From Janthinobacterium sp. GW458P (GTDB taxonomy: Bacteria > Pseudomonadota > Gammaproteobacteria > Burkholderiales > Burkholderiaceae_D), in the NCBI RefSeq assembly GCF_002127585.1, contig NZ_NEGZ01000030.1:1-64000 (forward strand): a DNA stretch of 64,000 nt, given 5' to 3'. Of this stretch, positions 1-8,028 are shown piece by piece. The notes under the pieces are model-generated. The model did no database searches. It saw only the letters and a program-made list of their open reading frames with translations, and was not told the DNA's origin. The position numbers and the translations under genes were made by a program. Position 1 is the stretch's first letter, and each line of letters starts with the position of its first letter.

Positions 1-394
1 CGCCGCCGCGCACGGCCAATGGCGCGCGCCGGCGCAGCAGCGCGTGCACGCGGGCCAGCATCTCGCGGGGACCGAAGGGCTTGCACAGGTAATCGTCGGC
101 GCCGCTTTCCAGCGCCAGCACCTTGTCCTGTTCGCTGTCGCGCGCGCTGACCATGATAATGGGCAAGTCGCACAGCTGGCCATCCTGGCGCACCTGGCGC
201 AGCAGCGCGATGCCGGAAGCGTCCGGCAACTCCCACTCGAGCAGCAGCACGTCGGGCGGGTCGGCCGCCAGCAGCGCCTGCGTCCCGCGCGCATCGACGG
301 CGCAGCTGACGCGGTAGCCGGCGCCGGCCAGGTTATGCGCCAGCAGCGCCTGCATGGCGGGCGCAGGGTCCAGCACCAGGATATGGCCAGGCAT
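1..394 (-). CDS. Response regulator, atypical receiver domain (partial, runs off left edge)
   Basis: Only the N-terminal 131 codons are in the window. The pattern is that of an OmpR/PhoB receiver: strand ILVLD at residues 5-9, strand DVLLLEWELPD at 48-58, IIMVSAR at 79-85 and the conserved KPF at 105-107. In PhoB the residue aligned with Glu53 is the Asp that accepts phosphate, and the acidic pair after the first strand is reduced here to one Asp. The domain therefore may not be phosphorylated normally and may sit in an active-like state; this is inference. The start is set by GGAGG at 403-407, eight bases before the ATG. An output domain would lie beyond the edge, so its DNA-binding type cannot be named. 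Confidence 0.85.
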   Translation of the reverse strand, partial: MPGHILVLDPAPAMQALLAHNLAGAGYRVSCAVDARGTQALLAADPPDVLLLEWELPDASGIALLRQVRQDGQLCDLPIIMVSARDSEQDKVLALESGADDYLCKPFGPREMLARVHALLRRRAPLAVRGG

Positions 395-534
395 CGATGC
401 ATCCTCCGAAAAAGTTGGCGATGGTCCGTCAAAAACTAGACGGCTCGACAAGTTTTTCACTATGCATCAAGCGCAAAACGGTGACTAATACAATTTAGTT
501 TCCTGATTTATAGCTATTTCAAATAAATACACGA

Positions 535-563
535 AACACAGCGGCCCGCAGGCGCGCTGTGTT
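535..563 (-). terminator. Inverted repeat downstream of the PEP-CTERM gene
   Basis: Nine-base arms AACACAGCG and CGCTGTGTT enclose an 11-base GC-rich loop. It lies just past the stop of the minus-strand gene ending at 577. The T tract after it is weak, so termination is probable but not certain. Confidence 0.45.
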
Positions 564-576
564 CTGTTTGGCAAGA

Positions 577-1215
577 CTATGCGCGCGTGACAGGCTGGCG
601 GCGGCGCAGGGCAAAGCCGATCAGCGCCAGGCCGCCCGTCAGCATCATCCATTCCGACGCTTCCGGCACGGCTGAAATCGACGCGATGCTCGCATACGTG
701 CTGCCGGCGATGGCAGCCGGCATGCCGCCATTGAGCGGCGTCAGTTCGAATTGCACGAGGTTGCCGTTCGCATTGCCCAGGTAAGCCATGCCCGTGTAGT
801 CGAGCAAGCCCACGCCGAACGTCGTGCCCGCGTTGCCGGCCGTGTGCAGGAAGTCGCCGCCAAAGACAATATTGAAACCGAACTTGCCGCCCAGGGTCAC
901 GTTGTGAAACCAGTCGTTGTAGGCACCGCCATTGCCGAAGCTCAAGGTGCCGGGCAAGCTGCCGCTGACATTGCCTTCCTGCGATGCCGGTGCGCCGAAC
1001 GCGCCCGAGAAATTGCTGAGGGTGGCCGTCGCGCCCGGCGCCGGGTTGTTGCCGGCGATAAAGGCGAAGTCGAGGAAACCGGCGCCCGAGAACTGGCGCG
1101 TGTCGATTTCCACGCGGTAGCCGAGCGGGTCCGCCAGCGCCACGCTGGAGCTGCCGGCAAGCACGGCGGCCAGGACGGCGCGGCGCAGGGTCAGATTGAA
1201 TTGCGAAGCAAGCAT
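577..1215 (-). CDS. PEP-CTERM sorting domain protein with variant VPEAS motif
   Basis: This 212-residue secreted protein has an N-terminal signal peptide (LTLRRAVLAAVLAGSSSVALA) and a C-terminal PEP-CTERM signal: VPEASEW, a hydrophobic helix and the basic tail RRRQ. The motif reads PEA instead of PEP. The middle is rich in Gly, Asn and Thr and resembles the uncharacterised PEP-CTERM family that NCBI numbers NF038129; no catalytic motif is visible. Such proteins are exported by Sec, then processed by an exosortase, here probably XrtB at 30070-30966. The start is the ATG at 1215, behind AAGGA, rather than an earlier in-frame codon inside the upstream gene. The nuclease gene ends 10 bases upstream, so both are probably one operon under the Pho-box promoter near 4311-4344. 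Confidence 0.85.
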   Translation of the reverse strand: MLASQFNLTLRRAVLAAVLAGSSSVALADPLGYRVEIDTRQFSGAGFLDFAFIAGNNPAPGATATLSNFSGAFGAPASQEGNVSGSLPGTLSFGNGGAYNDWFHNVTLGGKFGFNIVFGGDFLHTAGNAGTTFGVGLLDYTGMAYLGNANGNLVQFELTPLNGGMPAAIAGSTYASIASISAVPEASEWMMLTGGLALIGFALRRRQPVTRA

Positions 1216-1225
1216 GATGAGGTCC

Positions 1226-4219
1226 TTAGAAGTTGCCGGCAAAAATGCTGGCCGAGTAATTGATCGTCACTTTCGACGGATTGCTGAAACTGACGGCAAA
1301 CGAGGCCGTCGCGCCCGGCGCCAGGCTGGCCGCGTTGACGGTGACGAAAGCCGCGCCCGCATGGCTGCCGCTGGCGTTGGCCAGGGTCACGCCGGCCGGC
1401 AGGCCGCCGAACGCCACCTGGAACGGGCCGCTGATGGCCGCCGCGCCCGTGTTGGTGAACGAGAACGTGCCCGTGTACTTTTGCGTCGCGCGGTTGTACG
1501 TCAGGCCGGAACTGGCTTGCGCCACGGCGGCCGTGATGTCGCGGTAGGCGGGCTGCAGGTCCAGGCTGATGACGACGGGGTCATGGTCCGAGGCGCGGTA
1601 AGGCAAGGCGTTGTACAGGTCTTGCGGCTTGGCCGAGTCGATGTTGTAGTCGATCACTTCCGGCTCGTCCGCATTCACATGCCATTCGGCAACGCCAGCC
1701 ACTTGCGGGCTCAGCGACGCGCTGGCCAGCGCATGGTCGAGATAGCCGCTCTGGCCGCCGAACACATACGAGTACGGCATGCCGGACGGGCGCACGAAAC
1801 GCTCGAGTTCATTGACGAAGCCGGCGCCCGTGATGACCTGGATCGGGTCTTCGGCGCCATACGAGTTCAGGTCGCCGATGACGAGCACGTCCGCGTCGCC
1901 GGCGGCGGCCGCCACCTGCGGCACGAAGCTGCCCACCAGGCGCTGCGCCTGCTGCACGCGGGTGGCGTTCCAGCAGCTCTGGCTGTCGTTCTGGTCCGCG
2001 TCCAGCCCGCCCGACGGGCAGCTGCCCTTCGACTTCAGGTGGTTGACGATCAGCGAGAATTTCTCGCCATTGCCGGCGCGGAAGGTCTGCGCCATCGGCG
2101 GACGGTTGTTGATGGCGTTGGCGTCCGACAAGGCACCGCCCACCAGGCCCAGTTTGGCCGGCTTGTAGATCATGGCCACGCGGATGGCATCCGTGCCCGT
2201 GGCGGCCGGCTTCGGCACCACGGCGTAGCTGACGCCGCCGATGGCCGCGTTGAGCTGCTCGACCAGGTAGGTGACGGCCGTTTCGCCATTGTTCTGGATT
2301 TCCATCAAGCCCACCACGTCCGCGTCGATGGCCTTGAGTTCAGCGACGATCTTGTCGCGCTGGCGCACGAATTCGGCCAGGTTGTCGGCGCCGCGGCAGT
2401 TGCTCTTGCTGGTCGACGAACCCACGGTGCAGCCCTGCCCCGTCTGACCAAACACATTGTTGCCATTGGTAAAGGTCGTGAAGAAATTCAGCACGTTGGC
2501 GCTGGCCACCTTGACGTTGCCGGACGGCAGTTCCGGGCTGCCCGTGCGTGGGTTGTCGCGCGAGAATTGCGGCGCTTGCGTCGGCTGCAGCTTATACGCG
2601 GCACCGCCACCGCCGATGGCGCCGAAATCCACCACGCCCGTCAGGTCGGACACCGTGTCGCCGCTGCGCACGGTGTTGTCCTGGCCGATGTAGGGTATCG
2701 TCGGCGGCGTGACGAAAATGCCATCATCGAGCACAATCAGATTGTTCGCATTGGCCGCGATCAAACTTTGTGCTTCGTTCGATCCCGCCGGATAGCGGTT
2801 GGTCGGCACTTCGCGGCGGCCCGCCGACAGGGTCAGCTCGCCGCGCGCGCCCAGATAGGCGTTTTGCGACACGGTCAACGGCTGCGTGAAGCGCACCAGC
2901 ATGCCTGCGACGGCGGCCAGCTTGTCGTTCGGCAAGGTCACATTCGCCGGCACGATGCCGTGGCCGGCGCTTTGCGTGAGGATGGCCGTCACGTCCTTCA
3001 ATTCCGTGTAGGAATTTTTCGCGCCCGACGGCGTGTATTCGAACACCGTGCCCGTCACGCGCACCAGTTCGCCCGGCTGCACCGTGGTGACGGCCGCGCC
3101 CGTGTACACAAAAATGCCGTCCGACGTCGACGGGTCGCCGTCGCCGGCCGCGTCCTGCATGAAGAAGCCGGTGCCCACTTTCAGGGTGACGACGCCCTCG
3201 GTCGTCTGCACGGAATTGGCGTAGGGGCTGCTTGCACCGCTGCCCTGGATCTGCGGGATCGTGTGGCTGATGGCGGCCAAGCCCTGCACGGCCACGTCGA
3301 TCTTGCAGCTGGCGCTTTGCTGCTGGTCGTTGCTGAAATTGACGATGACAGGATAATTTCCCACCGGCACGCCAGCGGCCACCAGCAGGCTCACGCTGGC
3401 GCTCTCGCCTGCCACGCCGGCCGCGCTGAAATTGGCCAGGCTGATGCCGGCCACGGCCGGCGAGCTCAAGGTAGCAGCATTTACCACGCCATCGATGTCG
3501 GATGCGCGCAGTACGGCGCTGCCGCCATTGCCCAGGGCCAGGGCCAGACTGGCGGGGCAGCTGGTGATGATCTGGTGCACGACGGGGCCGCCGCAGACGT
3601 GGCGTTCGGACGCCGTGTTGCGCGGCGTCACGCTGCCGGCGGCGAAGTCCACGCTGTTGTCATCCGTGTCGCTGCAGCCGCCGTTCGCGCGCGCGATCGA
3701 CAGGGTATTCGATGGCGCGGGCGCCGCGGCGCCTTCAAAGCCGTTGGCCGTGCCGAAACCCACCAGGTCGACGACGGCGGCGCCCGTGGGGCTGGTGCCC
3801 GTCTGCGCCGTCTTGCTGTTGCTCAACAGCACCTTGCCCGCCGTGCCCGACATGGCCAGGCTGCCCGTGGCGTCCGGCGTGGGCAAGTCCTGCGTGCCGC
3901 CCGTGCCCTTGGCTTGCTGGACCAGCAAATACTGGCCAGCTTGCAAATCGATAGCGGGCAAGGCGGTCACGGCCCAGTTCGAACCGGCGGCGGACGCGTA
4001 TTGCACGCTCCAGTTAGCCAGGCTCACGGGACTGGCGCCGCGGTTGAACAGTTCGATGAAATCGTTGCGGTACAGCGCACCCGTGTTGCCGCCGCCGCCA
4101 TACACCTGGCTGATGACGACATCGGACGCGGCCAGCGCCGGCACGGACAGGCTGGCCAGCAAAGCGGCCATGACGGTCAGGCGCAGGGGCGTGCGCAAGG
4201 GGGAGAACGAGGTGTGCAT
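1226..4219 (-). CDS. ExeM/NucH-type extracellular endonuclease with lamin-tail domain
   Basis: This 997-residue secreted protein starts with a signal peptide ending near PALAAS. A lamin-tail-like domain follows at about residues 30-150 (VVISQVYGGGG, NDFIELFNRG), then OB-like segments, then an endonuclease/exonuclease/phosphatase domain in the second half. The latter shows NVLNFFTTF, the metal-binding EIQNNG, GDLNSYG, LDHALAS and the final SDHDPV with the catalytic Asp-His. The C-terminal region looks like a beta-sandwich. ExeM/NucH relatives degrade extracellular DNA. No PEP-CTERM tail is present, but the next gene in the operon has one. The ATG at 4219 is preferred because it directly precedes the signal peptide. 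A Pho-box-like promoter about 100 bases upstream suggests induction by phosphate starvation, which fits DNA as a phosphate source. Confidence 0.9.
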   Translation of the reverse strand: MHTSFSPLRTPLRLTVMAALLASLSVPALAASDVVISQVYGGGGNTGALYRNDFIELFNRGASPVSLANWSVQYASAAGSNWAVTALPAIDLQAGQYLLVQQAKGTGGTQDLPTPDATGSLAMSGTAGKVLLSNSKTAQTGTSPTGAAVVDLVGFGTANGFEGAAAPAPSNTLSIARANGGCSDTDDNSVDFAAGSVTPRNTASERHVCGGPVVHQIITSCPASLALALGNGGSAVLRASDIDGVVNAATLSSPAVAGISLANFSAAGVAGESASVSLLVAAGVPVGNYPVIVNFSNDQQQSASCKIDVAVQGLAAISHTIPQIQGSGASSPYANSVQTTEGVVTLKVGTGFFMQDAAGDGDPSTSDGIFVYTGAAVTTVQPGELVRVTGTVFEYTPSGAKNSYTELKDVTAILTQSAGHGIVPANVTLPNDKLAAVAGMLVRFTQPLTVSQNAYLGARGELTLSAGRREVPTNRYPAGSNEAQSLIAANANNLIVLDDGIFVTPPTIPYIGQDNTVRSGDTVSDLTGVVDFGAIGGGGAAYKLQPTQAPQFSRDNPRTGSPELPSGNVKVASANVLNFFTTFTNGNNVFGQTGQGCTVGSSTSKSNCRGADNLAEFVRQRDKIVAELKAIDADVVGLMEIQNNGETAVTYLVEQLNAAIGGVSYAVVPKPAATGTDAIRVAMIYKPAKLGLVGGALSDANAINNRPPMAQTFRAGNGEKFSLIVNHLKSKGSCPSGGLDADQNDSQSCWNATRVQQAQRLVGSFVPQVAAAAGDADVLVIGDLNSYGAEDPIQVITGAGFVNELERFVRPSGMPYSYVFGGQSGYLDHALASASLSPQVAGVAEWHVNADEPEVIDYNIDSAKPQDLYNALPYRASDHDPVVISLDLQPAYRDITAAVAQASSGLTYNRATQKYTGTFSFTNTGAAAISGPFQVAFGGLPAGVTLANASGSHAGAAFVTVNAASLAPGATASFAVSFSNPSKVTINYSASIFAGNF

Positions 4220-4673
4220 GAGGATCCCGGTCGGTAAATAATTGGCGCCGGTTCCGCATGATGGGCCGGCGCGCCACAATTAACAAAAGTATTTCAGACT
4301 TGTTATTTGCATATTAAAGGCCGGGGATGACGACTTGATGACATTTGATTAAGCCGAACGGAGTAAAGGTCCATCTTCCCATCCAGCATGCAAGTAGCAA
4401 GTAAACAACATCTGGCCCTCGGGCTTCAGCAAGTACAGCAAATTGCTCAAAGATATGATATATTTCTATTAAATAAGTTTTATTCCTTGCAAGTTTATAA
4501 AGCTTGCCCAGTCAGTAGCAACACGCCAGTAAATAGATACGCAATGGGCCCAGTCCACGCCCTGCGCCACGCATTATTCGATGCACTATTTGAATGTACT
4601 GCTAATTTTATTGCGTCGAGATCATGGAGCGCACAGCGCCCTGTCGGCATGAAAACCCTAGCGAGATCAAACC
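4220..4673. other. Divergent intergenic region, no gene
   Basis: These 454 bases separate the minus-strand nuclease operon from the plus-strand PEP-CTERM gene at 4674. The left half holds the Pho-box promoter. The right half is AT-rich and must contain the promoter of the 4674 gene, but no convincing -35/-10 pair or GG-N10-GC element was recognised. No plausible small gene was seen. Confidence 0.7.
4311..4344 (-). promoter_or_regulatory. Candidate Pho box and -10 element for the nuclease operon
   Basis: On the minus strand ATGTCAT (4344-4338) and TCGTCAT (4333-4327) are spaced 11 bases start to start, like the two CTGTCAT repeats of a PhoB box (6 of 7 and 5 of 7 matches). Exactly 10 bases later comes TAATAT (4316-4311), which fits a -10 element at the spacing seen in E. 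coli pho promoters. Transcription would start about 85 bases before the nuclease ATG. Confidence 0.6.
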
Positions 4674-5396
4674 ATGAAAAAATTCCCCCCCGCCATCCAC
4701 TTATCCCTGCTGGCCATTGCCGCCACCCTGGCATTGAGCGCAGGCTCTGCTGCAGCGCAAACAGCGGCACCCGCCGCTGCGGACAATAAACGCTGCGAAG
4801 CAAACAATGCCGGCGCCAATGGCAATGCCAGTGAGGCAGACATGAACAGCACATATAGCGCTTGTCGTTTGGCAAATGGTGCCGTCGGCATGGGCTGGCG
4901 CACCAACGACGGCAAAGGCGCCTTGCCCGAATTCAGCGACGATGAATCCTCACAAGTATTGCGCAAGCCGCAGTTCGACAGTCGCGGCCATGATCTGAGC
5001 CAGTTCGGCACGGACGCCGGCACCCGCGCCAAGGGCCTGGGAAGAGGCGCCAGGCAAGATGGCTTTGACTACAGTGCGGGCACGCGCGATTTTGTTGCGC
5101 AAGAAAGGCTGGAACCGTTCAGCGGCGGCGAAGGCTATCGCGCCGTGGGACGGGCGCTGCCGGAGCAGTATGCGCCACTGCTGACATCCTCCGACACGCC
5201 CCCACCCGCGGCAGCCAGCGGCGGCGGCGTCGGCTCCGGCGGTGCTGGCGGCGGCATCGAAGGCCGCAGCATCGCTCCAACGGCCATATTACCGCCGGTA
5301 CTGGCCGTGCCCGAACCGGAAACCTATGCCATGTTGCTGGCAGGCTTGGCCATGGTCGCTTTTGCGGGACGCCGAAAGCGGATTGCCAAGGCATAA
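4674..5396 (+). CDS. PEP-CTERM sorting domain protein
   Basis: A 240-residue exported protein: signal peptide at about 1-28 (cleavage near SAAAQ), a low-complexity polar body, a Gly/Ala/Ser linker at about 180-195, and a C-terminal VPEPETYAMLLAGLAMVAFAGRR signal with the basic end RKRIAKA. The body has a Cys pair (residues about 42 and 64) and no recognised catalytic motif. It is the only plus-strand gene in the left 60 kb and is monocistronic, closed by a strong terminator four bases after the stop. Sorting by exosortase B is inferred from the shared signal type. The upstream SD is weak (GAGA). Confidence 0.85.
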   Translation: MKKFPPAIHLSLLAIAATLALSAGSAAAQTAAPAAADNKRCEANNAGANGNASEADMNSTYSACRLANGAVGMGWRTNDGKGALPEFSDDESSQVLRKPQFDSRGHDLSQFGTDAGTRAKGLGRGARQDGFDYSAGTRDFVAQERLEPFSGGEGYRAVGRALPEQYAPLLTSSDTPPPAAASGGGVGSGGAGGGIEGRSIAPTAILPPVLAVPEPETYAMLLAGLAMVAFAGRRKRIAKA

Positions 5397-5397
5397 T

Positions 5398-5423
5398 AAA
5401 AAAGGCTCGCAAGAGCCTTTTTT
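5398..5423. terminator. Rho-independent terminator
   Basis: Stem AAAGGCTC, loop GCAA, stem GAGCCTTT, followed by T residues; A residues precede it, so it can work in both directions. It ends the plus-strand PEP-CTERM transcript and also faces the minus-strand gene ending at 5460. Confidence 0.9.
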
Positions 5424-5459
5424 ATCGGGTCCGCCGGCGGCGCGGGGTGCCCGCTACCG

Positions 5460-6482
5460 CTAGCGCCGGAATGCCGCGTACGGCGCGGCCAGCGGATCGC
5501 CGATGAACAAGCCTTGGGCAGGCCAGGAAACGCTGCCCCAGTAGGCTTCCACCGCCGTCACGCCGGCCAGGTAGCGGCGCAACAGGACCGTCGGATTGGG
5601 AAACTTCTGCCAGTAATTGCAAGGCTCGCTGACGGTGCCGTAGCTGGCGGTTGCCCCTGCCTCCAGCCAGCGCTGGCTGCTCATCTGTGCTGTTCCCTGC
5701 AAATCCCCGCCAAATGACGTCAGATGATCCGCCAGGGCGCCCGGCAGAAAATGCAAGGTGGCGAGCTTGGGGACCTTCGCCATGCCCGTCTGGTACACCA
5801 TGATGTCGCGTGCGCCTTCCAGGCTGTCCGCAGCCATGTTCTTGATGCTCAGTTTGCGCTGCCGCACCTCCCCCGCAGGCGGGAAGAACGGCGCGCGGCT
5901 ATTGCGCGCCGCTTCACTGGTCCGCAGATAATAGGCGCTGGCCGTTGGCACGGCAAAACCGCTGACTGCCCCGCGGTCGACTACGGCCTTGGCCTCTTCC
6001 ACAAAATCGATCGGCAACAACATCGACAGGCGCATCCCCATGTCCGTGTATGGCTGTCCCACATTGCTGTTGAAATAGCGGCTGGCTTTGCCGGGATCAC
6101 ACGTCTTCGCGCATTGCGCGCCATCATAGCCCAGCGTGTAAGCGGAGGTGATCGAGTTGCATTCGACGGCGTAGGGCGCACTCCACACCATCAGCACGGC
6201 CTGGATCGCGGGCTTCAATTGCGCGTCGATGCGCTCCTTCAATTGCGCGAACTGGTCTGCGCTGAGCTTGCGCGGACGGTTCGGGATATGCACGTGCACG
6301 ACGTTCGCCGCAGGGATGGCATGGGCCTGGCGGTAATATTCGCCCACCTCGATACTATTTGGCTCCGCATCGTTGATGACGATGGCCAGCTGCGACGGCT
6401 GCAATCCTGGCGCGCCAGGCGGCGCCTCGGCATGCGCGATGCCAGCGGCCAGCGCCAGCGACAAACAGAGAAAGTTACGCAA
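5460..6482 (-). CDS. TIGR03790 family secreted protein
   Basis: This 340-residue protein has a short signal peptide (LCLSLALAAGIAHA) and matches the TIGR03790 family by its N-terminal LAIVINDAEPNSIEVGEYY, by NVVHVHIP and by the C-terminal region with GATASYGTVSEPCN and LFIGDPLAAPY. The family is found across bacteria and has no assigned function. No enzyme motif was recognised; several Cys residues suggest a periplasmic, disulphide-containing protein. It lies between PEP-CTERM genes, and a terminator at 6575-6602 separates it from the upstream PEP-CTERM pair, so it should have its own promoter in the short gap before 6482. The SD is weak. Confidence 0.8.
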   Translation of the reverse strand: MRNFLCLSLALAAGIAHAEAPPGAPGLQPSQLAIVINDAEPNSIEVGEYYRQAHAIPAANVVHVHIPNRPRKLSADQFAQLKERIDAQLKPAIQAVLMVWSAPYAVECNSITSAYTLGYDGAQCAKTCDPGKASRYFNSNVGQPYTDMGMRLSMLLPIDFVEEAKAVVDRGAVSGFAVPTASAYYLRTSEAARNSRAPFFPPAGEVRQRKLSIKNMAADSLEGARDIMVYQTGMAKVPKLATLHFLPGALADHLTSFGGDLQGTAQMSSQRWLEAGATASYGTVSEPCNYWQKFPNPTVLLRRYLAGVTAVEAYWGSVSWPAQGLFIGDPLAAPYAAFRR

Positions 6483-6574
6483 TGGTGGATATCGCCCGGT
6501 GAGGTGGAATCGAAGCCGCCATGTGGCGGCCGCCAGCTATGCGGATGATTATAGCGCCATGCAACCGACAGGCG

Positions 6575-6602
6575 AAAAAAATGGAGGCCGCAGCCCCCAT
6601 TT
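6575..6602 (-). terminator. Rho-independent terminator after the FxDxF gene pair
   Basis: On the minus strand AAATGG-GGGC, a short GCG-containing loop, GCC-T-CCATTT and a run of T form a stem-loop with U tract. It lies 20 bases beyond the stop of the gene ending at 6623. Confidence 0.75.
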
Positions 6603-6622
6603 CATGTTTGCAAAGTACGCGT

Positions 6623-7201
6623 TCAGGCTTGCAGCTTGCGGCGCCGCGCCGCGAAACCCGCCACGCCCAGGCCGGCCAGCAGCATGCCATAGGTTTCCGG
6701 TTCCGGCACCGGCGTCACCGCCAGGTTGCCGCTGTAGCTGCCGCCTGCGGACGAAGCCACGTAGCCGTCGATCTGCAGGAAATAATTACCGGCCGCCAAC
6801 GGCGTACCGCCCGATGCCAGGCTCCACGCCTGATCTTGCGCCGTATAGTTGATCAGGTCGAGCGTTCCCTGGAACAGCACGCCGCCCGCATTGCGCAGGC
6901 TGAAACCGGTCAAGGTCAGGCCGGAATTGGCGCTGGGCTTGAGCGATGTCGCCAGCGCGCTCAGGTCATTGAAACCCGTCACGCTGAAGGTAAATTTGTC
7001 GCTGAAAAAGTTATTTTGCGCGCCAGCCAACTGGCCTGCCGCCAGTGTAAAAGAACCGAGCAGTTCAGCGCTCGAATAGTCGAGCAGGTCCTGCGTCAGA
7101 TCTAGCGGCGCGTGGCTGATATCGACCGGGGCGGCATGGGCCGCCACGCCGCTGCCGGCAAACATGGCCGCCACGAACAGGGATTGAAGAAATTTTTTCA
7201 T
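6623..7201 (-). CDS. FxDxF family PEP-CTERM protein (copy 2)
   Basis: A 192-residue exported protein with signal peptide MKKFLQSLFVAAMFAGSGVAAHA, then APVDIS, the family motif FSDKF (FxDxF) in NNFFSDKFTFSV, and a C-terminal VPEPETYGMLLAGLGVAGFA signal with RRRK. It is clearly related to the gene at 7288-7845: same size, same APVDIS start after cleavage, same FxDxF strand and same predicted all-beta layout. The two probably arose by tandem duplication. The start ATG at 7201 follows GGTGA. The 86-base gap to the upstream copy suggests one transcript. Function of the family is unknown; a secreted matrix or cell-surface role is inferred. Confidence 0.87.
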   Translation of the reverse strand: MKKFLQSLFVAAMFAGSGVAAHAAPVDISHAPLDLTQDLLDYSSAELLGSFTLAAGQLAGAQNNFFSDKFTFSVTGFNDLSALATSLKPSANSGLTLTGFSLRNAGGVLFQGTLDLINYTAQDQAWSLASGGTPLAAGNYFLQIDGYVASSAGGSYSGNLAVTPVPEPETYGMLLAGLGVAGFAARRRKLQA

Positions 7202-7287
7202 ACTTTTCACCAAGAGTGCTGCAGCCAGCTGAGGCTGGCCGCGGGATAAAATGCGAATGGAAGGCAAGCAACCGTCGTTAGCCGTGC

Positions 7288-7845
7288 TCAGCCGGCGTTC
7301 TGGCGACGGCGCGCCATGAAGCCCAGCAGCCCCAGGCCGGCGAGCAGCATGGCATAGGTGCCAGGCTCAGGCACTGCCGACACCAGGCTGCCATTGGCGC
7401 CGAAGGCGGCACCCGTGTTCGACACCACATTGCCGCTGACTTTCAGGTAGTAGGAACCGGCGCCCAGATTGGCATAGGACAAGGCCCATTTGTCATCGAT
7501 GCCGCTCAACAATTGATCGCCGCCCAGCAACAGGGTATTGCCGACACTGCTGTACAAGCCAAAACCCGTCAGGTTCAGGCCATTCGTCGCGCTGCTGCTG
7601 CGCGAGGTCAGCACGACGCTCAAATCGCTGGCTTGCGCCACGCTGAAATTGAAGACGTCATTGAAAAAATTGCTTTTCTGATTATTCTTGAATTTGTCGC
7701 CGAAAGTCAGCGAACCACCGGCCGACAATTTTACGGCGCCAGGCACGGAACTGATGTCGACAGGCGCGGCAAAGGCTGCCTGCGCGAATAAAGCTGAACC
7801 GGCAAAGGCCAGCGCAGCCAGCACCGAATACGTATTTTTCTTCAT
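7288..7845 (-). CDS. FxDxF family PEP-CTERM protein (copy 1)
   Basis: A 185-residue exported protein: signal peptide MKKNTYSVLAALAFAGSALF, cleavage before APVDIS, FxDxF motif in NFFNDVFNFSV, a Gly/Ser-rich beta body, and VPEPGTYAMLLAGLGLLGFM with RRRQNAG at the end. The ATG at 7845 directly precedes the signal peptide. It is first in a pair with 6623-7201. A sigma-70 type promoter within an inverted repeat lies about 70 bases upstream. ManC, the last gene of the polysaccharide locus, ends 183 bases upstream, so the pair is coupled to that locus by position but has its own promoter. Confidence 0.87.
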   Translation of the reverse strand: MKKNTYSVLAALAFAGSALFAQAAFAAPVDISSVPGAVKLSAGGSLTFGDKFKNNQKSNFFNDVFNFSVAQASDLSVVLTSRSSSATNGLNLTGFGLYSSVGNTLLLGGDQLLSGIDDKWALSYANLGAGSYYLKVSGNVVSNTGAAFGANGSLVSAVPEPGTYAMLLAGLGLLGFMARRRQNAG

Positions 7846-7915
7846 GCGATTCCACTGAACGTGAATGCGGACACGCCAGCGCGCCCACATGAGTTATCGG
7901 ATCAAACCAGGCAGA

Positions 7916-7972
7916 ATCATAGCATAAAGTAATTTTTTATGTTAACTATTGTTCAATGGAAAGTTACTTTAT
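7916..7972 (-). promoter_or_regulatory. Promoter of the FxDxF pair within an inverted repeat
   Basis: On the minus strand TTAACA (7945-7940), 18 bases, then TATGAT (7921-7916) preceded by TGC gives a -35 and extended -10. Arms ATAAAGTAA (7924-7932) and TTACTTTAT (7964-7972) form a 9-base inverted repeat that brackets the -35 region, a possible operator. The region is much richer in AT than its surroundings. Confidence 0.6.
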
Positions 7973-8028
7973 AGCATCATTCTTTAAGCCAATAGTTTCG
8001 CTATGCGGCGATCGCAAGGCTCGGCACA

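Noticed and set aside
1196-4237. Plus-strand open frame of about 1000 codons opposite the nuclease gene
   Set aside because: It is Arg/His/Ala-rich, has no domain or signal, and exists only because of GC-rich third positions of the nuclease gene.
4624-4640. GG-N10-GC match before the PEP-CTERM gene at 4674
   Set aside because: Only the invariant dinucleotides fit; such matches occur about once per 100-150 bases in this GC range.
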